Shown here piece by piece: positions 1-7,600 of a stretch of DNA of 24,411 nucleotides. Location of the stretch: contig JAZQEH010000037.1 in NCBI GenBank assembly GCA_045538895.1, positions 1-24,411 on the forward strand. The letters are read 5' to 3'. Within the stretch, counting starts at the first letter, position 1; each line of letters starts with the position of its first letter. The translations under genes were made by a program, and so were the position numbers. Source of the DNA: UMGS902 sp045538895 (GTDB lineage: Bacteria; Bacillota; Clostridia; Oscillospirales; CAG-272). The notes under the pieces were generated by a model. That model saw only the letters and a list, made by a program, of their open reading frames with translations, did not search any database and was not told where the DNA came from.

Positions 1-10
1 ACATTAACAA

Positions 11-129
11 GCCTTCCTCAGACGAGGAAGGTGGCGCCGCAAGGCGACGGAAGGAGGGACCATTCTAATTGTTACTTTTTCCCTCCCTCAGTCAGCGTTC
101 CGCTGACAGCTCCCTCGTCTGAGGGAGCC
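11..129. repeat. Palindromic intergenic repeat (MITE-like)
   Basis: Two related arms face each other. The left arm (11-58) begins GCCTTCCTCAGACGAGG; the right arm (81-129) ends CCTCGTCTGAGGGAGCC and pairs with it. Each arm also holds a small GC-rich hairpin (GGCGCCGCAAGGCGAC on the left, GTCAGCGTTCCGCTGAC on the right). The arms are separated by an AT-rich loop of about 22 bases. Dispersed palindromes of this style are common in Oscillospirales genomes. No ORF is associated with it. It may act as a terminator for a gene lying before the window, or be a non-autonomous mobile repeat. Confidence 0.7.
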
Positions 130-169
130 TTTATTACAACCCTAAACAATAATTTACATGAGGTATATT

Positions 170-1423
170 ATGGAAATTCGTGAGTATATATTAGAACTTG
201 AAAAAAGGGCTGCGGCGGCAGCAATGGATATGGGTACTTCTTCCTTTGAAAAGAGAAACGAGGTGCTCTCCCGCCTTGCGGCAAAGCTCCGTGACAATGC
301 AGACGTAATCATCACTGCAAACAAGGTTGACCTTGCTGCGGCTGAAAACAACGGTGTGCCAAAGCAGATGCTTGACCGCCTTGCACTGAACGTTGCACGT
401 ATCGAGGGCATGGCGCTATCGCTTGAAACCCTCATAAAACTCAAAGACCCCATCGGCAGCGAAAAGGCATGGGCAAGAGAAAGCGGCATACAGATCCATG
501 AACGCAGAGTTCCCCTCGGTGTTGTCGCAATCATCTATGAGGCAAGGCCTAACGTAACCCTTGATGCGGCGGCGCTCTGCATTAAAACAGGTAACGTTGC
601 CCTGCTTCGTGGCGGCAAAGAGGCATTGCACTCAAGCATGGCTATCCGTGACCTCATCTGCGATGCCCTCTCCGAATGCGGTCTGCCCCGTGACGGCGTT
701 GTGCTCGTTGAACGCACCGAGCGTGAGGGCGCAACCGTTCTCATGACCGAGCGTGGCTACGTTGACGTGCTTATCCCCCGTGGCGGCAAGGGACTTATCA
801 GAAACGTTGTGGAAAACGCAAAGGTTCCCGTTATCGAAACAGGCGCAGGCAACTGCCACGTCTACGTTGAAAAAACCGCCGATTTTGACATGGCAAGAAA
901 CATTATCATAAATGCAAAGGTTCAGCGTCCCTCGGTTTGCAATGCGGCTGAAAGTCTGCTCTGCGACCGTGCAATCGCTGACAAATTCCTCCCCCTCTTT
1001 GAAGAGGATATGAAGGCTCACGGCGTTGAGATACGTGCCGATGACAACTGCTTCTTCTGCTTCAAGGATGCTTCACACGCAACGGAAGAAGACCACTTTA
1101 CCGAATACAATGACCTTATAATCTCGGTTAAGGTCGTTGAAAACGTTGACGAAGCCATTGAACATATCAATGCACACGGCACAAAGCACTCGGAGGCGGT
1201 TATTACCAAAAATGCTACCACCGCAGAAAAGTTTGCCGCAAGAGTGGATGCCGCAGCCGTTTACGTTAATACGTCTACCCGATTCACCGACGGCGGCGAG
1301 TTCGGCTACGGTGCCGAAATCGGTATCTCTACACAAAAGCTCCACGCAAGAGGCCCCATGGGTCTGCGTGCATTGACAACGGTAAAATATATCGTTGAAA
1401 GCGAAGGCGCTATACGAAAATAA
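170..1423 (+). CDS. proA: Gamma-glutamyl phosphate reductase (glutamate-5-semialdehyde dehydrogenase)
   Basis: ProA carries out the NADPH-dependent reduction of gamma-glutamyl phosphate to glutamate-5-semialdehyde, the second step of proline synthesis from glutamate, in the cytoplasm. The 417-residue protein has the normal family length. The aldehyde-dehydrogenase-type nucleophile is Cys257 in the motif QRPSVCNAAESLL. Other family stretches are RVPLGVVAIIYEARPNVT near residue 110, LLRGGKEA, LIPRGGKGL and the C-terminal FTDGGEFGYGAEIGISTQKLHARGPMG. I chose ATG 170 over the in-frame ATG at 158 because GAGG (160-163) sits six bases before 170, while no ribosome binding site precedes 158. The usual partner proB is not in the window but could lie to the left. 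A hairpin follows the stop directly, so it probably ends its own transcript. Confidence 0.95.
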   Translation: MEIREYILELEKRAAAAAMDMGTSSFEKRNEVLSRLAAKLRDNADVIITANKVDLAAAENNGVPKQMLDRLALNVARIEGMALSLETLIKLKDPIGSEKAWARESGIQIHERRVPLGVVAIIYEARPNVTLDAAALCIKTGNVALLRGGKEALHSSMAIRDLICDALSECGLPRDGVVLVERTEREGATVLMTERGYVDVLIPRGGKGLIRNVVENAKVPVIETGAGNCHVYVEKTADFDMARNIIINAKVQRPSVCNAAESLLCDRAIADKFLPLFEEDMKAHGVEIRADDNCFFCFKDASHATEEDHFTEYNDLIISVKVVENVDEAIEHINAHGTKHSEAVITKNATTAEKFAARVDAAAVYVNTSTRFTDGGEFGYGAEIGISTQKLHARGPMGLRALTTVKYIVESEGAIRK

Positions 1424-1428
1424 AAAAC

Positions 1429-1460
1429 GCAGGAACCCTTTTTGAAAAAAGTGTTCCTGC
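1429..1460 (+). terminator. Hairpin after proA
   Basis: GCAGGAAC (1429-1436) pairs with GTTCCTGC (1453-1460), and the inner CTTTTT/AAAAAG lengthens the stem. It starts five bases after the proA stop. No clean T-tract follows, so termination would be imperfect. It is also the left half of the larger palindromic element at 1429-1565. Confidence 0.5.
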
Positions 1461-1565
1461 ACCTCCCAAAAACTTTTAAAAAAGAGAATTGGGACGGCTT
1501 GTACTTTTTATTAAAGTTTTTTGAAAGGGTGCGGGAAAAGCTTTTTTACAAAAAAGTTTTCCCGC
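1429..1565. repeat. Symmetric double-hairpin element in the proA-thiI spacer
   Basis: The spacer is built symmetrically. A hairpin (1429-1460) is followed by an arm CTCCCAAAAACTTTTAA, an unpaired centre near 1485-1505, the complementary arm TTAAAGTTTTTTGAAAGGG, and a second hairpin (GCGGGAAAA at 1531-1539 with TTTTCCCGC at 1557-1565). The hairpin-plus-ACCTCC-AAAAC module recurs at the right end of the window (24297-24340), which marks it as a dispersed element rather than a private regulator. It fills nearly the whole gap between proA and thiI. Confidence 0.65.
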
Positions 1566-1580
1566 ATAACACCAATATCT

Positions 1581-2777
1581 ATGAAAGAAGTTATACTTTG
1601 CAAATACGGCGAGCTTGTGCTTAAAGGTGCAAACAAATCGCATTTTGAGGCGATGCTGGTTCGCAGAATCAAGCAGCGTGCGCCGCGTTTTGGCGACTTC
1701 AAGGTGTACAACCGTCAGAGCACCGTTTACGTTGAGCCGCTTAACGAGTTCTGCGACATGGACGGCATGCTTGAGAGCATGTGCCGCATGTTTGGCTTTA
1801 ACCGTGTAACCGTTGCGGCGGTTTGCGAAAAGAGCATGGAGAGCATACGTGAGTGCGTGCATGAGTATCTGCCGCACAGAATGACGGGGGTAAAAACCTT
1901 TAAGGTTGAGGCAAAGCGTGCGGACAAGACCTTCCCGCTAAAGTCCCCCGAAATATGTGCCGAGGTCGGTGCATACATTCTTGAAAGCATACCGAAAATC
2001 AAGGTAAACGTGCTTTCCCCCGAAAGAGTGGTACGTGTTGAGATCCGTGAGGCAGGTGCATACATCCACTTTGATGCACTTCAGGGCGCAGGCGGCATGC
2101 CGATAGGCTCAAGCGGCCGTGGACTGCTGCTGCTTTCGGGCGGTATCGACAGCCCCGTTGCAGGCTACATGATGGCAAAGCGTGGCATGACCGTTGATGC
2201 ACTCCACTTTGAAAGTTTTCCATATACCTCGGAGCGTGCCAAGGAAAAGGTGCTGACGCTTGCCAAGGAGGTCACCGAATACACCGACTGCATGTACGTG
2301 CATATCATCTCGCTTACACATATTCAGGAGGAAATCAAGAACAAGTGCGACGAGGACTATTTCACGCTCCTCCTCCGCCGTTTTATGTACGTTCTCTCCG
2401 AGCGAATGGCTAAAAAGTGCCACTGTCAGGCACTTATCACGGGTGAAAGCCTCGGTCAGGTAGCGAGCCAGACACTTGAAGCCATAGGCGTTACCGATTC
2501 TATGGTCAATATGCCCGTTTTCCGCCCTTGTATCGGTCTTGACAAGGAAGAAATCGTGCAGATCTCACGCAAGATAGGTACGTTTGAAACCTCGATTCTG
2601 CCGTACGAGGACTGCTGTACCGTGTTCACTCCCCGCCATCCCAAGACACGTCCCAACCCCGACTACGTTGCGGCTGAAGCGGCAAAGCTTGACTTTGATG
2701 CACTCTGCGATGAAGCGTTTGACACGATGTACACAGTAAAGGTTACACCCGACGGCTTTGAAACATTGGAGAATTAA
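1581..2777 (+). CDS. thiI: tRNA 4-thiouridine synthase / thiamine sulfur transferase ThiI
   Basis: ThiI adenylates U8 of tRNA and receives sulfur from a cysteine desulfurase to make 4-thiouridine; related chemistry feeds thiazole synthesis for thiamine. The 398-residue product has the Bacillus-type layout: an N-terminal ferredoxin-like part, a THUMP domain at roughly 60-165, and a PP-loop ATPase with SGGIDSP at residues 186-192. It lacks the C-terminal rhodanese domain of the E. coli protein. The motif EDCCTVFTPRHPKTRPN near residue 335 is typical of firmicute members. ATG 1581 is chosen because the product MKEVILCKYGEL begins as ThiI proteins do; an upstream in-frame start at 1521 lies within the palindromic repeat and encodes low-complexity sequence. 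No clear Shine-Dalgarno precedes 1581, and a hairpin ends only 15 bases upstream. Its stop abuts the next gene. Confidence 0.93.
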   Translation: MKEVILCKYGELVLKGANKSHFEAMLVRRIKQRAPRFGDFKVYNRQSTVYVEPLNEFCDMDGMLESMCRMFGFNRVTVAAVCEKSMESIRECVHEYLPHRMTGVKTFKVEAKRADKTFPLKSPEICAEVGAYILESIPKIKVNVLSPERVVRVEIREAGAYIHFDALQGAGGMPIGSSGRGLLLLSGGIDSPVAGYMMAKRGMTVDALHFESFPYTSERAKEKVLTLAKEVTEYTDCMYVHIISLTHIQEEIKNKCDEDYFTLLLRRFMYVLSERMAKKCHCQALITGESLGQVASQTLEAIGVTDSMVNMPVFRPCIGLDKEEIVQISRKIGTFETSILPYEDCCTVFTPRHPKTRPNPDYVAAEAAKLDFDALCDEAFDTMYTVKVTPDGFETLEN

Positions 2778-3497
2778 ATGCTTTACAAAATAGCGGATTT
2801 TTATATTGAAATCGAGTGCCGATACAAGGCAACCGAATTGAATTTATCAAAATACATTTCCCCCGAAAAGCATGATGCCGATTTTTGCATAAAAATCAGC
2901 GACGAAGAGCTTGCCGCCGAGGAGAAAGCTTTCAAAAACTATTATCCCGACCAGTCCTTTTCGCTGCCGTACATCGAAAGGCTTGCACTTTTACGGCGTA
3001 TCAGCGAAGAGATTACCTCCCGTGATGCGTTTCTGATGCACGGTGCGGTGATTGAATACAAAGGCACAGGCTATATGTTTACTGCCAAATCGGGTACGGG
3101 TAAGACCACGCACATCGAGCAATGGAAAAAGCTGTTCGGCGATGACGTGCATATCATCAACGGCGATAAGCCATTTCTCAGAATCATTGACGGTAAGGTT
3201 ATCGCATACGGAACACCCTGGTGCGGCAAGGAGGGCTACAACGAAAACTCCTCCGTAAAACTGCAAAAGCTTTGCTTTATCGAGCGTGGAACCGAAAATA
3301 AGATCCGTAAAATTTCGGATATAGAGGCTATGCCCCGACTGTTTTCCCAGTTTGATGTGGAAAACGGATCGACGCTTGAAAAGCATCTTGCTATGATTGA
3401 CGTGCTTGTTTGCAGTACGGATATATACGTGCTTTCCTGCAACGTTTCCACCGATGCGGCACTTGTAGCATATAACGGAATGAATAATGAAGAATGA
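2778..3497 (+). CDS. HPr kinase-like P-loop protein of unknown substrate
   Basis: This 239-residue protein resembles the C-terminal domain of HPr kinase/phosphorylase. It has a Walker A loop AKSGTGKTTH (103-112), a following INGDKP (127-132) where related proteins carry the acidic metal-binding site, and GTPWCGK (145-151). The preceding MHGAVIEYKGTGYMF is also typical of the clostridial branch. True HPr kinase has an extra N-terminal domain and a different signature, so this is not the catabolite-repression enzyme. Relatives are known near RiPP gene sets, and some phosphorylate lasso-peptide precursors; no maturase or PqqD-like partner is seen here. Its ATG follows the thiI stop with no gap and has GGAG at 2766-2769, so the two genes are probably translationally coupled. 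The last residues (NGMNNEE) are encoded by an AT-rich repeat, which suggests the natural C-terminus was altered. Confidence 0.75.
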   Translation: MLYKIADFYIEIECRYKATELNLSKYISPEKHDADFCIKISDEELAAEEKAFKNYYPDQSFSLPYIERLALLRRISEEITSRDAFLMHGAVIEYKGTGYMFTAKSGTGKTTHIEQWKKLFGDDVHIINGDKPFLRIIDGKVIAYGTPWCGKEGYNENSSVKLQKLCFIERGTENKIRKISDIEAMPRLFSQFDVENGSTLEKHLAMIDVLVCSTDIYVLSCNVSTDAALVAYNGMNNEE

Positions 3498-3590
3498 ATA
3501 ATGAATAGTGAATAATTAATGAAGATTTCCGCCACGGAAAGTGGCGGAAATCAACCGCAATTATTAATTATTCATCATTCATTATTCATT
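3493..3590. repeat. AT-rich palindromic repeat (ATGAATAATGAA family)
   Basis: The left arm AATGAATAATGAATAGTGAA (3493-3512, continuing to about 3522) pairs with the right arm at 3561-3590, read in reverse as AATGAATAATGAATGATGAA, with a few mismatches. Between them lies a near-perfect hairpin ATTTCCGCCAC/GTGGCGGAAAT (3525-3551). The repeat overlaps the last codon of the HPr-kinase-like gene, and related tandem units extend a little further into the coding end. Confidence 0.65.
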
Positions 3591-3591
3591 A

Positions 3592-3629
3592 AAAAGGAGT
3601 TTATCTGCCAAGGCAGATAAACTCCTTTT
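3592..3629. terminator. Strong bidirectional terminator between convergent genes
   Basis: AAAAGGAGTTTATCTGCC (3592-3609) and GGCAGATAAACTCCTTTT (3612-3629) form a perfect 18-bp stem with a two-base loop. T-runs appear on both strands. It lies between the end of the HPr-kinase-like gene (plus) and the end of the small SLH gene (minus), and can serve both. Confidence 0.85.
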
Positions 3630-3635
3630 CTATTT

Positions 3636-4334
3636 TCATCCTATCGGAACTATGGGTAATTCGTTTTCATCTCTTTCGGTTGTAACAGCGGTAGTTTCTT
3701 CGGGTACCGTGGGCTTAGGCTTATTAGCACTACCGGAAATTCCGCCGCTCGGCACCTTATCAAGCACCGCCATTGCCGCATCGCAAATCACCGCAATGTC
3801 GCTGCGGAGCATGGGAGTACCCTTTTTGCCGATAAGTTCATCTGTGAGTCCCGCCTTTTCTGCCGCCTCGATATATTCCTTTGACCAATCGTTTTTGTCA
3901 ATCTTAACGCCTTTATCAAGACCGAGTACACACACGATGACCTTGATGACCTCTTCGTATTTAACGTAGTCATCGGGACGGAACCTGCCGTCACCGTCGC
4001 CAACGATTATCTTGTTTTCAACTGCGTAAGCAACATAAGGGGCATACCATGCACTCTCGCTGACATCGGTAAAGTCGGACTTGCCAGAATACTTTTTAAG
4101 GTCGCCCTCGCCCAGCATTTTATAAACGAGTGCCGCAATCTGCGCACGTGTAACCGATTCGTCACCGTGAAAATTGCCGTCACCGTATCCGGAAAGAATA
4201 CCTCGCTCGCTCATACGCTCTGCCGCCTCGGCATAATATACACCGTCAGCAACGTCATTGAACTTCACAGCCGCAACGCCGATAATCATTGCCGCAATCA
4301 ACAGCAAAATTACAAAAGAATACAATTTTTTCAT
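3636..4334 (-). CDS. Small SLH-domain surface protein with Pro/Thr-rich tail
   Basis: The 232-residue protein starts with a hydrophobic export segment (residues 3-22) that has no obvious signal-peptidase site and may stay as an anchor. SLH repeats follow: FNDVADGVYYAEAAERMSE (from about 22) with VTRAQIA, FTDVSESAWYAPYVAYAVEN with VKYEEVI, and a more divergent third starting WSKEYIEAAEKAGL. SLH domains bind pyruvylated wall polymer and attach proteins to the Gram-positive surface. The tail is rich in P, T and E (KPKPTVPEETTAVTTE) and carries no catalytic domain. ATG 4334 is preferred over GTG 4340 because the GGAG at 4340-4343 lies five bases before it and overlaps the GTG. The gene follows the 52-aa peptide gene after a hairpin, so both may share the promoter at 4584-4612. 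Confidence 0.85.
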   Translation of the reverse strand: MKKLYSFVILLLIAAMIIGVAAVKFNDVADGVYYAEAAERMSERGILSGYGDGNFHGDESVTRAQIAALVYKMLGEGDLKKYSGKSDFTDVSESAWYAPYVAYAVENKIIVGDGDGRFRPDDYVKYEEVIKVIVCVLGLDKGVKIDKNDWSKEYIEAAEKAGLTDELIGKKGTPMLRSDIAVICDAAMAVLDKVPSGGISGSANKPKPTVPEETTAVTTERDENELPIVPIG

Positions 4335-4350
4335 AAGCACTCCAATAACA

Positions 4351-4378
4351 GAAAAGCAAGGGGAAACCCTTGCTTTTC
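4351..4378 (-). terminator. Intercistronic hairpin (terminator or attenuator)
   Basis: GAAAAGCAAGGG (4351-4362) and CCCTTGCTTTTC (4367-4378) make a perfect 12-bp stem with a four-base loop. On the minus strand it starts five bases after the peptide stop and ends eight bases before the GGAG of the SLH gene. The following minus-strand bases (TGTTATTGG) are only partly T-rich. Partial termination could set a high peptide to low SLH ratio. The plus strand has a better T-run, but no plus-strand gene is upstream. Confidence 0.6.
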
Positions 4379-4382
4379 GTTT

Positions 4383-4541
4383 TTAATTGTAGAAATTGTG
4401 AAGCGGGAAGTCGGGGAGAGTATCATCGCCACCGCCGGTTCCTGATCCGCTTGTATCAATAATACAGAAATCAATGCTGAGAAGAATAACGGAATCCAAC
4501 TCAAGTGCAACGAGTTCTGCTTTTGGTGCAGTATATTTCAT
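4383..4541 (-). CDS. Uncharacterised 52-residue peptide
   Basis: I do not recognise the function. The start is well supported: GGAGG (4550-4554) lies eight bases before ATG 4541, and a near-consensus promoter lies about 40 bases further upstream. The peptide begins MKYTAPKAELVALELDSVIL, continues with a hydrophobic stretch containing one cysteine (SIDFCIID), then a Ser/Gly/Asp-rich linker (TSGSGTGGGDD), and ends TLPDFPLHNFYN. There is no classical signal peptide. The layout of a conserved-looking N-terminal part and a small Gly-rich C-terminal part recalls RiPP-type precursors, and from memory similar short peptides beginning MKYxxPKxEL occur in Clostridia. No modifying enzyme sits beside it; the HPr-kinase-like gene 0.9 kb away is the only candidate. 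It is followed by a hairpin and then the small SLH gene. Alternatives are a regulatory leader peptide or a small envelope protein. Confidence 0.75.
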   Translation of the reverse strand: MKYTAPKAELVALELDSVILLSIDFCIIDTSGSGTGGGDDTLPDFPLHNFYN

Positions 4542-4583
4542 TATCTTCTCCTCCATTCAAAATTTAGATAAAGACACAGATAT

Positions 4584-4612
4584 ATATTATCACTCTGTTG
4601 TCAACTTGTCAA
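4584..4612 (-). promoter_or_regulatory. Sigma-A-like promoter for the 52-aa peptide and SLH gene
   Basis: On the minus strand TTGACA (4612-4607) and TAATAT (4589-4584) are 17 bp apart. Transcription would start near 4577, giving a leader of about 36 nt to the peptide ATG. An inverted repeat GTCAATA/TATTGAC (4608-4614 and 4629-4635) overlaps the -35. It could be an operator, or a weak terminator for the giant gene, whose stop is at 4636. Confidence 0.75.
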
Positions 4613-4635
4613 TACTTTTTTAATTTTTTATTGAC

Positions 4636-7600
4636 TTATTTTGCGGAGAAGTAAGCCTTTGCCATATCACTGTAAACGAGTGCGGCACGGCATACTGCCT
4701 TAAGCAGAGGAACATCTGTAGTATTAATAGTCTGTGTTGCGAATGCCTCAAAGCTTGTGGTAACGCTCTTTGATACCTGAGTATCACCACTGTAGAGTGC
4801 GCCGGTGAATACCTGACGGAGATCCTTTGCAGCAATCTGGTCAACCTTAACAACTGCGCCGCTTTCGGTGATGCTTACAGGAGATTCAAAGGTCTTTACG
4901 TTGCCCTTGATGTCGGTGTAAGTACCCTTGAATACGAGAGTTGCATCGGTAACGTCTGCAAATACAAGCTTGAGAATAATCTTTTCATCAAGAATTGCAC
5001 TTACGCCGGTCGCCTTAATTGCAAGATCTTCGCTGCCGAGAGTTGTTGTACCGTTTGCTTCAACCTCAACCTTGGTGTAGTCAATCTTTTCTACGTCTGT
5101 GAGAGTGGTAGCAAGATTGCTTTCATTGTAGCCGAAGTATTCCTGTGCAGCTGCACCGTAGTTCATCATTGCATCAAGTACGTTCATAACCGCCTCAGAA
5201 GCGCCGTTATATGCACCTGCTGCCTCTGCTGCCTTGTAGTATGCAATGATGTTGATAGCCTGTGCGGTACCGGTTACCTTTTCATTTGCAACGTTAGCGC
5301 AGAATGTGATATTTACGTTGTCCGCAATTTCCTTTGCCGCAATGCGAGGACCGTTGAAGCGGTAAACCATGTTGCCATTGTCGTTAAGACCTACTGCATA
5401 AGGATGTGCAACAGTCTTTGTAACAACACCGTTTTCATCGGTTACTTCAATAATGATCCAAACACGCTCTGCAGAGGGGTTAGCGCCGTTTTCATCATAG
5501 ATAAGCTTTTCTGCGGTGCTTACGATAATTTCAAGACCGAGGTCGCTTTCAAGATGAACGGTTGAACCGTAGTTGATTGTGCCTGCATACTTCGTTGCAA
5601 CTGCAACTTCCTCATATGTGTCGCCGCAGATACATGTGTAAACCTTATGTGCTTCCTTTGTTGCGGTATCCGCTACGAATTCAACACTGTAGTTATGCTC
5701 ATGTGCAACGGTTGCATTTACGGTTGCGGTGTAAAGATCCTTTTCGTCTGCATTGATGGTTTCAATATTGGTGATAACGATTTCGCCGCTGGTTGTAAAT
5801 ACGGTTTCATCAACTGTGAATACGAGCGTTACAACAGTTGCATTATCGAGTGCAACGTTTGCCGCATTCATGTTCATGAGAATAACCTTGTAAGGCAACG
5901 CAAGGGATTCATTTGCGTGGAGAGCAAGTGCATCAGCGGAGTTATCGGTAACGCTTTCAAGTGTGAAGCCCTCGGGAGCATCTACGTTGAAGTATGTTGC
6001 CGCAACTGCATCTGCATCAACCGTTACGTTAACAGTAAGCTTGCCGTTCTCAATCTTGCCTGCATCTGCAGTGATAAGTACGCCGCCTACAGGCATTACA
6101 AGCTCTTCGGAAACAGCACCGCAGATACGGCACTTGTACGTTCCATCAGCCTGCTTGATATACTCATGTGTATATGTGCCGCAAACTACTTCTGTGTAAG
6201 TGTCGCCGCAGATAGTACATGTGTATGTCTTTACGCCTGCTGTTGTATCGGTAGGTGCGGTTGTGATAACGCCTTCATCCCAAACGCATACGTTTTTGAT
6301 GTTGAGCGTGATGTCATACTTTTCACCCGCTTCACTGTTGGTGGAGTGACGTGCAATAGGTGTAACACCTACGGAGTGGTTGTCACCGTTAACGGTAAGA
6401 ACCGCCGTTTCATCATCGGTAAACGTACCGTATCTCATTGTGATAAACTGCTTTGCAATCTTTACGGTTCTGTTATCGCCGAAGATATTAACAACTGTTT
6501 CGGTGGTGTTCTTGATATGATAATCGCCTGTGATGGTGGAATTATCATAGAAGTTAAGAGTTAGCTTATCGAACGAGCCGCCCGAATAGCTGTAACCAAC
6601 GTTGTAGTCACCTACACGTCCGCGTGCAATTTCGGTACCGTCGTAAAGGTTTACAACAGATTCGCAGCCCTCGGTTGTGGAAGCCGCATAATTCTGATTG
6701 CTTGTAGTGGACATCGTATAGAGAACGTCGATAAGTGCCTCGTTATGCTTACCCTTTTCAACGTTAAGAGTTACCTTCTTGTTGGAAACGGTAAGATTGT
6801 TTGCAGCATATACACTGCCGAGGTAGATTCTATCATAGAAGATAGTTTCGGAGGTGCCGCTTTCTGAAGTGGAGCTTGTGGACATTGTCGCACCGTCAAG
6901 GTTGATGGTGATATCCTTAGGCTCGGTATCGTCCTCTTTCAAATTATATTTACCTGCGATAATGTAAATATTTGATTCATCATGAACTCTTACGTAGCCG
7001 AAGTCGAGATTGTTCCAGTTACCGATAATTCTGATTTCCTTGGAGCCCTTGAATACGATATTATCGAACTTGGTAGGACCGCCGAGATAGATGTGAGCGA
7101 TACCGGTTTCGTTATAGAAGCCGCTTACAGCATTACCCGAAGCATCGGATACACCGGAGAGAGTAATCTGCTTTGTATATTCAGGGAGTACGATGTTACT
7201 ATTCTTCACGTCGTAACGTGCAAGGAATACTACCTTACCGCCAACGTCGGAGAGTTTTGTTACAGCCTCGTTAAGTGTTGCAACTGCAGTTTCCTTAGTA
7301 AGACCGTCCTTTGCGTTATCGCCGCTGTAAACGCCGTTGTCAAGCTTGCCAACGTAAACTACCGCTTCATCGGTGGAAGCAAGTGCCACGCCGCAAACAG
7401 GACAGTTAAGCTCATACTTGCCGCTTGTCGCATTGTAAGCGAGTTTCAGTCCCTCAAGTGTTTCTACGTGGAACTCTTCGGTTGTGAAGCGTCCACACTC
7501 AGTACACTTGGTGGTCTTAACACCCATTGCATCTACGGTGTGCTCGGTGGTAACGCTTGTTTCCCATGTACACTCTTCGTTAACCGTATCGTTTACGGTG

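Noticed and set aside
158..169. ATG 158 as the proA start
   Set aside because: There is no ribosome binding site before it, and the GAGG that overlaps it fits ATG 170.
1521..1580. Extended N-terminus of thiI from 1521
   Set aside because: The added residues are encoded by the palindromic repeat and are unlike ThiI, which begins MKEVILCKYGE.
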